A DNA stretch of 54,064 nucleotides from Symsagittifera roscoffensis (Eukaryota > Xenacoelomorpha > Acoela > Convolutidae): positions 1 to 54,064 of the forward strand of contig NW_026970862.1 of assembly GCF_963678635.1 (NCBI RefSeq), given 5' to 3'. This document shows, in pieces, positions 41,701 to 52,204 of the stretch. A program made the translations under genes and the position numbers. Numbering within the stretch: the first letter of the stretch is position 1; every line of letters begins with the position of its first letter. A model generated the notes under the pieces. The model did no database searches and was not told the origin of the DNA. It saw only the letters and a program-made list of their open reading frames with translations.

Positions 41701-43430
41701 CTTTCCCTTAAAAAAACTGCTGTGCTGTTTTATACTGTCAGAAAAGAAAAATGTAAATCCGTTCCTCCTCTCAAAAAAATATATATCGGTCTCTCCCTCT
41801 CCTCAAGAAAAATTTAAATCCGTCCCTTCCCCTCAAAAAAAAATGTAAGCCCGCCCATTTTCCATCTTGAACTAAAGAAAGGAGAAAATAAATCCGTATC
41901 GCTCCCTCAAAAGGTACATGCGTCTGTGACGTTTTGAACTGTCAAGTAAAAAAAAATAAATCCTTCACTCGCCCTCGAGGAAAATGTTTATCCGTCCGCT
42001 CTCTAAAAAGACTTCTTAATCCGTCCATGTGCCGTTTTGAACTGTTAATAAACAATGTAAATCCGTCCTTTAACCTCAAAAAAGTAAATCCGCCCATGTG
42101 CGGTTTCGGACTCTCAGTAAGGAAAAAAAATCCATCGCTCCATCTCAAAAAAATTTAAATCCGTCCCTCCCCCTTCAAGAAACAAGTAAATCCGTTCGTG
42201 TGAAGTTTTGAACTGTCAAAAAAGCAAACTGTAAATCCGTCTCACTCTTTCAAAAAAAAGTAAATCTGCCAATGACCCGTGTTGAACTGTCAAAAAGAAA
42301 AAATCTCCCCCTGACGAAAAATGTAAATCCGTCCCTACCATTCAGGAAAAGATAAATCCTTCCCTAATCATCAAGAAAAAGACATTTTCACATAAGTGCC
42401 TTTTTAAAATGTCACAAAAAACCATAAATCCGTCCCTCCCCTCAAAAAATTAAATCCGCTTAGGTGCCGTTTTGAGCTGTCAAACAAAAAGAAAATTTAA
42501 TCCGTCCCTAACCATCAAGAAAAAGGTAAATCCGTCCACCGTAAAGGTAAATCCGTAAAAAACTGTCAAAAAAATAATAATAATAACAAAACTGCTCGTA
42601 TCAGGGCAAAGCCCTGAATGTTCCGACTGCCTTTTAAGGTTTATGGAGCAGCAGTAATAGCATAAAAAAATGAATTAAATAAAATAAAATGATATAATTT
42701 TTTAAAATTTGAAGTTTTTTGTGAAAATCATCCCCCCACACGCCATATAAAGTACAAAAAGAGAGATTTCGTTCCTTCTAACAAATCAGTTGGGGCAAAT
42801 AAGCTTCGTTCAACCAATTTGGAACGATTTATAAGACGGATTAAATCTCCGCTTACGCGTTAATAGCGCGAATTATATCGCGCGTTAATTGTACCAAATT
42901 GGTCAAAATGGTCAAAATGGCAATCTTTAAACCCTCATAACTCTACGAAAAATGATCACAAGTGAAATATCTTTCCAAATTTAAGGTCAGGACAACAATA
43001 CTTTTTGAATGATATAAAATTCCGTCAAAAATGGCTAGTTAAAAAGTCAAAATTTGTCTGAAGAAAAAAAACCCACCCCTAGCACAAATATTCCGTTACT
43101 TTCGTATCGAAAGTCGGAACAATAATTATGCCCCTCATCAAGAAAAATATAAATCCGCTCATGTGCTGTTTTGAACTGTCAAAAAAGAAATGTAAATTCA
43201 TCACTCTCCCTCAAGAAAAAACTAATTACGACCATGTGTCGTTTTAAACTGTCAAAAAAGAAAAATGTAAATCCGTCCCCACCCCACAAGAAAAATTTAG
43301 ATCCGTCCCGCCTCCCTCGAAAAGAAAAAGAAAGTAAATCAGTCAATGTGCCTTTTTGAACCGTGAAAAATAAAAACGTTTTTCCATTCTATCCCTCAAG
43401 AAAAATGCAAACTTGCGGATGTCAAAATTG
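38750..43430. repeat. Irregular satellite of 60-80 bp units
   Basis: Some 4.1 kb (excluding the insertion at 42586-43121) is built from a unit that contains, on plus, 'atgtgccgttttgaactgtc', an A-rich run, 'gtaaatccgtcc' and 'ccctcaagaaaaa'. 'aaatccgtcc' often occurs twice per unit. Spacings between neighbouring 'gccgttttgaactgtc' phrases are about 66-80 bp and uneven. Both strands have long open frames (for example MCRFELSKKK-type repeats on plus, DSSKRHM-type on minus). These break often and are best taken as a by-product of the repeat. Confidence 0.92.
42586..43121 (-). mobile_element. Short TIR element, copy B, inserted in the satellite
   Basis: A reverse-oriented copy. On plus it starts with aacaaaactgctcg, the hairpin CAGGGCAAAGCCCTG (42602-42616) and TGTTCCGACT (42619-42628), and ends AGTCGGAACA at 43112-43121. 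Satellite sequence resumes on both sides, so it inserted after the array formed. It is the most intact copy, including the full 155-bp 5' part that copy D lacks. Confidence 0.8.
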
Positions 43431-43446
43431 GCTTGTTTTTAACCAA

Positions 43447-43756
43447 TTACTTGATTGAAATTTTTGTTAAATGATAACTGAAACTATTCAAAATGAGCTG
43501 ATCGGATTTTTTAAGGAAACGTTCTTCAGAAGGTGCAAGAGAGTTGTTCTGGTTACCGAACAGCCCTCGTAGAGAGCGCAAAAAGCTTACGTTTTTGGAC
43601 TGAAAATGCTTCATAGGAAATTCTAGAAACTTAGCAAGGACTTCGTATAATTTTCCCTCAATAAAAAAAACGAAGGGAAAAAACTCCATTTTCCATCCTA
43701 AGCCCGGTGCTGATTTGTTGATTCCACTGACAGTTGCTTGATCCTCGACAGCTAAT
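43447..43756 (-). CDS. Candidate terminal exon, unknown
   Basis: The minus frame follows a plausible acceptor (tgttttcttaag) and runs 102 codons to TAA, with LAVEDQATVSGINKSAPGLG, GWKMEFFPFVFFIEGKLYEV and LRGLFGNQNNSLAPSEERFL. The GLFGNQNNS stretch faintly recalls the GLCGNxNG turn of von Willebrand D domains, but the Cys is missing, so I do not assign it. It directly adjoins the satellite. A pseudogene is possible. Confidence 0.35.
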
Positions 43757-43759
43757 CTT

Positions 43760-44575
43760 AAGAAAACACAAATTTTATTATCTGTTTATGGATTCCACAA
43801 ACCGTTCAGGAAACTTTCTTGTTCGATGCTTGAGTTGTTGGTGCTAACTCTGCGTTTCATGTCTTTTCAGATTCAATTTTGCTAAAAAGGGCCTTCTATA
43901 GTTCAACTTAATCGATAAAAGTGTATACTTACAATATTTGTAAAATTCATATTGCGTCACTATCTGCTTAGCCAAAATTCTAGAGCTAAAAGCTCCAAAA
44001 CACTAATAAAATGAGTTTCTTCAAATAAATTTTCATAGACATTTTCATCGACTTCGATGAACTTGCCTGAAAAACAATAAAAACTGAACAATATAATCTC
44101 CCTGATTTAATACTGCCGAAAAACGAAAAATTGTCCACAGGGTAAAATGTTAATTATCTTTAACTTAAATAAATGAATGGTAAATAAATTTTATTTTCTT
44201 AGCTATTTCAAAGTATTAAATTTGGCCTCTTAACCAATAATACTCAATGAATCCCAAAAGCATAAGCAAGTAAATTAACAGGGGAAAATTTTAGAGGAAC
44301 CTTAAAAACAGTCACTAGGGATAGAGAAAGAAATTAAAAAACGGTTAGTTCGAATGGTTTAAGAGTGGCTGTCCCTCTATCGTAATTTTATTTCTATTTA
44401 AACTGATAATTAGGACTTCTTTCTTTTTGAATTTCATTTTTATTCGTTTAAACTACCATTTTGGCACATTTTAAGCTCTCTATATTTTCATTTTTTGGCA
44501 CTAGATGTATTTGCAGTTTCTGTATAAATTTTTGTTCTAACTGCGAAGTGAGAAAGAACTCTGTCTTCGATTGTG
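43760..44575. other. AT-rich stretch, nothing recognised
   Basis: No coding exon, RNA gene or repeat is supported; the open frames at 44448-44699 on both strands are chance complements. Confidence 0.45.
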
Positions 44576-44579
44576 TTTT

Positions 44580-45120
44580 TGTTCCGACTTTCGATACGAA
44601 AGTAACGGAATATTTGTGCTCGGGGTGGGTTTTTTTTCTTCCGACAAATTTCGACTTTTTAATCAGCCATTTTTGACGGAATTTTTTTATATCATTCAAA
44701 AAGTATTGTTGTCCTGAGCTTAAATTTGAAAAGATATTTCACCTGTGATCATTTTTCGTAAAGTTATGGGGGTTTAAAGATTGCCATTTTGGGCAATTTG
44801 GGACAATTAACGCGCGATGTATTTTGCGCTATTAAAGCGTAAGCGGAGATTTAATCTGTCTTAGAAATCGTTCCAAATTGGTTAGAAAGAAGCTTATTTG
44901 CCATAATTGATTTATTACAAGGAGCGAAATCTATTCTTTTGTAGTTTATATGGCGTGTGGGAGATAATTTTGAAAGAAAAAGTTTCAAATTTTAGAAAAA
45001 CTCTTTAAAATTTTTTTATTACATTTAATTTGTTAATGATATTTAGGTTATTACTGCTCCATAAACCTTAAAAGGCAGTCGGAACATTCAGGGCTTCGCA
45101 GTCTTGTTCTGTTTTTAAAC
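44580..45120 (+). mobile_element. Short TIR element, copy C
   Basis: It starts TGTTCCGACTTTCGATACG and ends AGTCGGAACA at 45077-45086. The 3' hairpin has decayed (cagggcttcgcagtc). It is closely similar to copy B through the CpG block. The tandem duplication boundary (44733) falls inside it. Confidence 0.8.
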
Positions 45121-46400
45121 CATGTTATAGGGAAAATTAAACATATATAGATGAAACGGTACATAATTCTCAACCGTAACTAATCAAATTTGAATTAAAT
45201 CAAACGCAAGGCGAATGCCCGACTTCAAATCAAACTAAATTAAACTCATTTGAGCGAATTCCCAATAGCCGCACCTTCAAGCTGCCAAAAATCCTATTGC
45301 TGAAAAATTTCATTCGCTGCCATGTTCTACTCAACATAGACGTGATCGCAGTCGAGTGTTTCAGAGCAGGGGCTCTTTTCTCGCCGAGGGTGCGCGAATT
45401 TGAAGTTTTAGTGGCATTTGTTATTGGCATAATAAATCGCTTATAGAACAGGGGCTGATTGATTTCAAGTTTTTGGTTTTTGGTCTCTGTAACAAGTAAA
45501 AATAAAACTTACTTTCGCAAATCATTATTGATTAAGAAAAAAACAAGCAGACGATATTTTTTGGTAAATTTTAGGTCAAATTCGGTCAATTTCGGTCAAA
45601 ACTGAAAAAAACTTTCTCCAAAAATTCCAGAAAAAAATAACAGGATTATCCGGTTACTGCGCAAGTAGCACAGAACCAGCAGTAACAATCAATGGATAAG
45701 AACACGGGCGGATTTAGGGAGGAGGGGGGTGGACGCCCCCCCCCCCTCAGAGATTCGACCCCCTGCGACCCAAAGGGTCCACCCTTTGGTACTTTTTAAG
45801 AAATCCATTTTTGGCCGACCCACTATCATAAGAAGCATTTTAAATTGATTTTCTTGGTTCATAAATGTTGAAGTTTTCCAAATTTCCTGCAAAGGTTGGA
45901 GCTTCTTCTGCATTACTCAGAGCCTACTCATGATTGGTTAAATTTTGAAAAACCGTAACTCTATATTTTAAAACCAGTTCTTCTCAATTTGAACATCCAA
46001 AGTTTTTACACCCAAGTTAAAGATGTGTGTGTGTATTTGGTAGATGGGTGGCACCTGGTAACAATTTTTCAGGTTTTTTTAGCTCTAATTTTTTCATATT
46101 TCCTGTTTTTTAACTAAACTTTTGGTTTCTTAAAAAAGTTTTAACCTATCACTCAAAATGATTAAGAAAAAAACGAAACAAAACACTCTGTTTTAGAAAA
46201 AACTATCTTTTGGTCTTGATAAAATTTAACTAGAAGAGGTGAGCATCAAGGTGCGCCAGTCATTCTGTGGGGTTTTCTTGGTCCCAATAGATGCCCGAGT
46301 TCAAGTATGCCACATGGTTGATATAATGAAAAGAAGTTTTAATGAAAGCATCAAATGCAAGTCCTCATCAATTTAAAAAAATTGGAAAAAAGCGGTTGAA
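44733..46400 (+). repeat. 1.67-kb tandem duplication, unit 1
   Basis: It begins 'gatatttcacctgtgatc' inside TIR element C and ends 'aaaaaagcggttga'. Unit 2 begins with the same phrase at 46401, an offset of 1668 bp. By eye the two agree at roughly 95% or better. Each unit holds the 3' part of the TIR element, a 66-codon open frame (minus), the tgcgcaagtagcac motif and the G/C-rich dispersed repeat with a C homopolymer. Confidence 0.92.
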
Positions 46401-48063
46401 GATATTTCACCTGTGATCATTTTTCGTAAGCTTATGGGGGTTTAAAAGTTGGCATTTTGGCCAATTTGGGACAATTAACGCGCGATATATTTTGCGCTAT
46501 TAAAGCGTAAGCGGAGATTTAATCTGTCTTAGAAATCGTTCCAAATTGGTTGAAAGAAGTTTATTTGCCATAATTGATTTATTACAAGGAGCGAAGTCTA
46601 TTCTTTTGTAGTTTATTTGGCGTGTGGGAGATAATTTTGAAAGAAAAAATTTCAAATTTTAGAAAAACTCTTTAAAATTTTTTTATTACATTTAATTTGT
46701 TAATGATATTTAGGTTATTACTGCACCATAAACCTCAAAAGGCAGTCGTAACATTCAGGGCTTCGCAGTCTTGTTCTGTTTTTAAACTATGTTGTAGGGA
46801 AAGTTAAACATATATAGATGAAACGGTACATAATTCTCAACCGTAACTAATCAAATTTGAATTAAATCAAACGCAAGGCGAATGCCCGACTTTAAATCAA
46901 ACTAAATTAAGCTCATTTGAGCGAATTCCCAATAGCCGCACCTTCAAGCTGCCAAAAATCCTATTGCTGAAAACTTTGATTCGCTGCCGTGTTCTACTCA
47001 ACATAGACGTGATCGCAGTCGAGTGTTTCAGAGCAGGGGCGCTTTTCTCGCCGAGGGTGCGCGAATTTGAAGTTTTAGTGGCATTTGTTATTGGCATAAT
47101 AAATCGCTTATAAAACAGGGGCTGATTGATTTCAAGTTTTTGGTTTTTGGTCTCTGTAACAAGTAAAAATAAAACTTACTTTCGCAAATCATTATTGATT
47201 AAGAAAAAACAAGCAGACGATATTTTTTGGTAAATTTTAGGTTAAATTCGGTCAATTTCGGTCAAAACTGAAAATAACTTTCTCCAAAAATTCCAGAAAA
47301 AAAGAACAGGACTTTCCGGTTACTGCGCAAGTAGCACAGAACCAGCAGTAACAATCAATGGATAAGAACACGGGCGGAATTAGGGGGGAGGGGTGGACGC
47401 CCCCCCCCCTCAGAGATTCGACCCCCTGAGACCCAAAGGGTCCACCCTTTGGTACTTTTTAAGAAATCCATTTTTGGCCGACACACTATCATAAGAAGCA
47501 TTTTAAATTGATTTTCTTGGTTCAAAAATGTTGAAGTTTTCCAAATTTCCTGCAGAGGTTGGAACTTCTTCTGCATTACTCAGAGCCTACTCATGATACG
47601 TTAAATTTTGAAAAACCGTAACTCTATATTTTAAAACCAGTTCTTCTCAATTTGAACATCCAAAGTTTTTACACCCAAGTTAAAGATGTGTGTGTGTATT
47701 TGGTGGATGGGTGGCACGTGGTAACAGTTTTTCAGGTTTTTTCAGCTCTAATTTTTTCATATTTCCTGTTTTTTAACTAAATTTTTGGTTTCTTTAAAAA
47801 AGTTTCAACCTATCACTCAAAATGATTAAGAAAAAAACGAAACAAAACACTCTGTTTTAGAAAAAACTATCTTTTGGTCTTGATAAAATTTAACTAGAAG
47901 AGGTGAGCATCAAGGTGCGCCAGTCATTCTGTGGGGTTTTCTTGGTCCCAATAGATGTCCGAGTTCAAGTATGCCACATGGTTGATATAATGAAAAGAAT
48001 TTTTTAATGAAAGCATCAAATGCAAGTCCTCATCAATAAAAAAAATTGGAAAAAAGCGGTTGA
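46401..48063 (+). repeat. 1.67-kb tandem duplication, unit 2
   Basis: The second unit, ending 'aaaaaagcggttga' at about 48063. It starts with TIR element copy D, which lacks the first 155 bp because the breakpoint lies within the element. The duplication therefore came after the element inserted. Substitutions are scattered, with a few indels in homopolymers. Confidence 0.92.
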
Positions 48064-48315
48064 TGAGACAAGTAGCTGCGCATGTCGGGTTTTAACTAAA
48101 CCAAAGTTCCTGATTCACGTTTTGTTGCGCAGCCAGTCGATTTTTATAGCTTCCCTTAGGAGGATGGGCTAATAATTCCATCTTCATTGATGATAGGAGG
48201 GATTTTCCAACAAAAGACTTCAGTGAGCCAACCAACAATAGATCAACCAGCAATGGAAGCAAGACCCGCAATGAGATCAAATGAGTATTTGTCAGCTGCT
48301 TGACTGTTCTTAGAA
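48064..48315 (-). pseudogene. Glycine-rich small exon, degenerate copy 1
   Basis: After a ctaagaacag acceptor the minus strand reads SQAADKYSFDLIAGLASIAG, then a stop (TGA), then SIVGWLTEV. A neighbouring frame continues FVGKSLLSSMKMELLAHPP. The same peptide pattern occurs at 49.56-49.76 and 50.17-50.33 kb. The alternating small residues (GLASIAG) suggest a membrane-inserting or amphipathic helix (inference). Broken by a stop. Confidence 0.45.
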
Positions 48316-48319
48316 AGAC

Positions 48320-49555
48320 AATTTTTTAAATAAGCGTTGTGTTAGGTTTATAATTTCTATAAACGTTTTTTTCTAAAATTTTTTGAACAAGAAACTAATG
48401 AAAAAAATACAAAAACTGGAACGTTTTGAAAAAGTCACACTTTGATATGAGAAACTTGACAAGAAACTCGCAGCATATTGAAAATTTGTGAAAAAATTTT
48501 GCATCTTGCATCTTGCGTTTTCAGCGTTTTATTACGGAACTGAGAACAATTTTACATTTTAACAAAGCACTGAAAAAATTTTCGCATCCTGTCAAGAAGA
48601 AATGAAAAATGTAGGCAACTTGTTAAAACAACGAAATGTTTTTTTTTGCATCTTGTTAAAATGATAGAATTATTTTTTTGCATTCTGTTAAAAATTTGAG
48701 TGTTTTAGCATAATTTTCAAATAAACAAAAATTACAGCAGTTGTTAATTGTAAATTTGATATGATCAGTGTTTACAAGTCCAGGTTCATGAAGACACAGT
48801 CAAAAGAGAAACAGAACCATTTTTTCAGTCTCGATTTTTTGAACTCCTTCTAAGAACGCAGAACTAAAGATTTGAGTAGAATCTTGCTTTTATTTCGAAC
48901 GCAAATATTTTATTTTGACATTTTACGCAACATGCTGTAAAGATACACAAAAGAATTTTGAGACTTGAGAAGTTTTTTTCCTAGAACAGTAAAAACACTC
49001 GAAAACTTTATGCAGAGAAAAGGTCGTCAAAAATATTTCCTTCTCGAACCCTCAGATTAAACATTTTATAGTATTTTCAAGCAACTGAATGAGAACTATG
49101 GAATAAATTGTAAGAGTTTCTATGAGCCAATAGTCAACTAAGCAGAATTATACAGAATAAAATGTTTTTCAAAAAAAAGGACGAAAAAAGGTTAAAAAGG
49201 TTAAAAAGGACGAAAAATGATCGAAGGTTTAATAAATTAGCTGAAATTAAATATAATCAACAAAAATGTACTTTCTTTTTTTGAAAATTTCTGTTTTTCA
49301 ATTCAGTTCATTTTTTTTCAGCAATTTCAAAGAATATGAATAATCTTTTTGGAGGAAAAATTTTTTTCCAACATTTAAAACCAATCCTAATAGAACACAC
49401 GATCTACTACTTACAAATTGAGATTGGTTCCAAAGTCTAGTGTGCAAAGTAACTTAGAGCTTTCAGAATGGCGAAAACTCAAGAGGAAAAAAAAAGATTT
49501 TTTTTGCAGCACCAGTTGACGATTTTCTTTTTCCTGCTGATTGTGAAGGTTGATT
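48320..49555. other. Spacer with repeated 'tttttgcatcttgttaaaa' phrases
   Basis: Variants of this phrase occur about five times at 48500-48700 and again near 50525. 'gatatgatcagtgtttacaag' at 48758 has relatives at 49915 and 50628, each upstream (minus sense) of a copy of the small exon. The array is therefore an old tandem duplication of exon plus intron. Confidence 0.5.
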
Positions 49556-49645
49556 TAAAAATAGAGTCCAAAAAGCGAATGAACAAGAGAACCACTGGCA
49601 ATGGAAGCAAAACCTGCAATCTTATCAACTAAAAACCTGCCATTT
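49556..49645 (-). pseudogene. Glycine-rich small exon, degenerate copy 3
   Basis: After tttttag the minus strand reads VDKIAGFASIASGSLVHSLF and GLYF, then a stop. It matches the DLIAGLASLAGG core of copy 2, which lies just to its right (upstream on the minus strand). Confidence 0.4.
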
Positions 49646-49659
49646 GAGCGACATTCTTT

Positions 49660-49760
49660 GATTGAGGATTTTGTAAGCTGAACCAAAAATTGAACCACCA
49701 GCAAGGGAAGCAAGACCTGCGATCAGATCAGTTGAGAGTTTGCTAGCTGCTTGACACCTG
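49660..49760 (-). pseudogene. Glycine-rich small exon, copy 2 (best preserved)
   Basis: After the acceptor tctcatcaacag the minus strand reads CQAASKLSTDLIAGLASLAG, GSIFGSAYKILNQRMSLKWQ, then CAG|GTTTTT as a possible donor. There is no stop within about 40 codons. It is the reference for the family of four copies. Confidence 0.45.
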
Positions 49761-50164
49761 TTGATGAGAAATTTTGAAAAAAAAATTGTATAGTTTATCT
49801 CAAAATTTTCAAAATAAAAATTTTTGCTACTTTAATTCATTTAAAAATAATAAGGAAATAGTACAAAAATGAAACTGTTCTGAAAAAATTAAAGTTTGTG
49901 TTAAAAAAATGAAAATGATATGATCAGTATTTACATGTCTATAAAATTCACAAAAATCATCAATTTTTTCATCAAATCAGAGCTTAAGTTTAGCACATGG
50001 TTAAGTTCATGTGAAATAACTTCAATGAAAATCACCAGATGCAAGTCCTTATCACTGAAAATCAGCATTGAACAATGCAGATGATAGGAAGGTTAGCTGA
50101 GCCTATTGGATGGTCTTCGAGATTCCTCAATCACACTTTCTAACCAGTCCTCAACTCCTGTTTT

Positions 50165-50335
50165 CTTTGGAGGGGAACGGATCTGCTGTCAACTCCATCT
50201 TAATGATTGAAAATGTAGGTTTCACGAAGCAAGGATTCCAGTGATTGAACCAATGAGAAACCCACCAGCAAAGGAAACAAAACCTGCAATGAGATCAAAT
50301 GAGATTTGCCTGCATCTCAACAACTTTTTGAAGGA
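50165..50335 (-). pseudogene. Glycine-rich small exon, degenerate copy 4
   Basis: The minus strand reads RQISFDLIAGFVSFAGGFLI and GSITGILAS, then TGA. In the next frame IIKMELTADPFPSKENRS matches the SSMKMELLAHPP block after copy 1. The two blocks are thus parts of the same ancestral gene, here frameshifted. Confidence 0.45.
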
Positions 50336-50339
50336 TGAT

Positions 50340-51950
50340 TTTAAAATATTTTTCTGTAAGTTTATATCATGTTCTTGAATCCTTTTTTTAATAGTTTTTT
50401 AACTACAAATTGATGACAAATTATTACAAAAATTGAAGAAAGTGCTAACAAAATCAAAATTTGTTCCAAGACTTAGAAAAATGTTAAAAAAACTGAGTAG
50501 TAAGAAACATGTTGGAAGGGTTTTTTGCATCTTGTTTAAAAATTGAAACAATTTTTTTTGTAAGAATTTAAAAAATGGTTTTTGGAATCTGTTGAAGAAA
50601 CGAAGTAAAAAGTAGATTTGGGCAATTGATATGGTCTTTATTTACAAGTGAATAATCATCAAAAAATAGTTAAATAATTTGATCAAATCAAATACTGTCA
50701 TTCATTATTGTCATCGAATCCAAAATGGAATCAACAGTTTTCCTTTAAACAGTGAATGTATCAGTTTTTCTTTCTACCAGAGAAAATGACGTCATTACTT
50801 GTATATGTCTAGAATCTTGTACTAAATTATCAATTTTTTAGAGAAAGTTTGAGAAGTTTATTTTTCAGTAGAAATATCCATAAGAAAAGTCAATCAATAG
50901 AGATTTCAACAACAAATTGTGTTTATAATCATCAAATTGACCAGACTGAAAAAAATATTAATCAATTTAGATATTTTGCATTTTTTATTCCAAAAATGAA
51001 AGAAAACTAACAGAAACTAACCAAAAGTGTTGAAACCCAGAAAAAATGTTAGATTAGTTTTTTTTATAGTAGAAACTTGGAGAAAAGTACAAATCTTGTT
51101 CATTTCAATTTTTTTTCAGCATTTTTTACGCATTTAAATGAAACTTATTGAAAATTTTTTAGAAATCACAATTTTGATCAGAGCTTACAAAATGAAGCTG
51201 TTTGTGCATACTGAGTTTTTTGTTGGCTTCTTTCTATCCTTAGTTGTGATGAGCTGCTCGGCTAAATTGATGAAATTATATGTAATGAAATTTATCTAGC
51301 ATCTGTAGAATTTGGCTAAGAGATATTCCTCTTACAACCAAAGGAATCTGCAGGTGTCCAACGAACAAAAAAAAATTGTGACTATTCAGGCAATAAACTT
51401 GAGGTACTTGTAATTTTCTTAAGACTAAATAGAAACAAAAAATAGATTGTTTTAAAACTTGACAAAAATGGAACGAAATGTACGAAAAACAGATGCCATC
51501 TGAAAGATTTGTTCCCATTTTAAAATATGTGTTCAACAAAAACAATCAGGTTTACACTATTGCTTGATTCAGATTATTTGAGCAAAACATTCCATAAATG
51601 AACCTAATTAGTTTCTGCATTAATCAAGATGACTTATAATGTTTTCTTCCCTTTTCTCTTAAACACAAAATCAAATTTCCTCTGATATGCTTAATGTTTT
51701 ATTCAAAAAAAAATACTCACGAAAAAACCAGTCTCAGTTATATTGAATTTTTAAAACATGAAATGAAATTTTTAGGTCCAAACTCCTACAAGGGAAAAAA
51801 CTACTTTGAACTATGCTTCAAACTACTCAAGACAACTGAAATGAAACAAATTGAGAGACAGCAGCATGTCTGTTTTGATGAAAAAGTAGCAGAAGTTTGT
51901 ACTTCTTGATCGTGACACAAACATGTCTTCTATTGTATATTGCTACATCA
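50340..51950. other. AT-rich stretch, nothing certain
   Basis: A plus-strand frame at 51694-51909 after 'aatttttag' (GPNSYKGKNYFELCFKLLK) is coding-like but has no partner exon. A minus frame at 51276-51545 has no support. The rest is simple A/T-rich sequence. Confidence 0.4.
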
Positions 51951-51955
51951 TACTT

Positions 51956-52204
51956 TTATTGCAGTTGGCAAGATCCAAATCCATAGCAGATTCTTTGCCA
52001 GAAAGGAGTTTCAGAATAGCACTGATCCCAAAAGGAAGAATTTAAAGTAAATTCTTCCTTTGTAGGAGTTTTGGAACCAATTGTCCAAAGTCTTGTTAAA
52101 TTTTTTGCAAGTCCAGTATAAATATGACGAGTAACTTTTCTTAGTACAATTTTGAACAGAAGAGCGATTTGATCAGACAAAGAAAATTGAAGCTGATCTT
52201 GTGA
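51956..52204 (-). CDS. Candidate terminal exon, unknown
   Basis: A textbook acceptor (catttttctcttag) is followed by 82 in-frame codons and TAA. It encodes SQDQLQFSLSDQIALLFKIV, LRKVTRHIYTGLAKNLTRLW, and an end with FWDQCYSETPFWQRICYGF. The stop overlaps a polyadenylation signal (caATAAAag). Codon choice looks coding, with many aromatic residues and three Cys. The family is not recognised and the upstream exons are not found. It could belong to a gene whose other exons are the small copies at 48-50 kb only if those were on its 3' side, which they are not. Confidence 0.42.
   Translation of the reverse strand, partial: SQDQLQFSLSDQIALLFKIVLRKVTRHIYTGLAKNLTRLWTIGSKTPTKEEFTLNSSFWDQCYSETPFWQRICYGFGSCQLQ

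Noticed and set aside
38929-42158. Open frames of 60-106 codons on both strands of the satellite
   Set aside because: They follow from the A-rich, stop-poor repeat unit, break irregularly, and lack a constant period divisible by three.
38750-43430. CRISPR-like array
   Set aside because: Units are irregular with no constant repeat/spacer alternation, and the sequence is eukaryotic.
45230-45430. 66-codon minus ORF kept open in both tandem units (again at 46897-47097)
   Set aside because: The two versions differ at about five residues and the differences I see are mostly amino-acid changing, not silent, so there is no sign of selection on a protein; retention is explained by the recent duplication.
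51777-52080. Similar 40-bp words (tccaaactcctacaa) on opposite strands at 51.78 and 52.07 kb
   Set aside because: Similarity is short and gapped; too weak to call an inverted repeat without computation.
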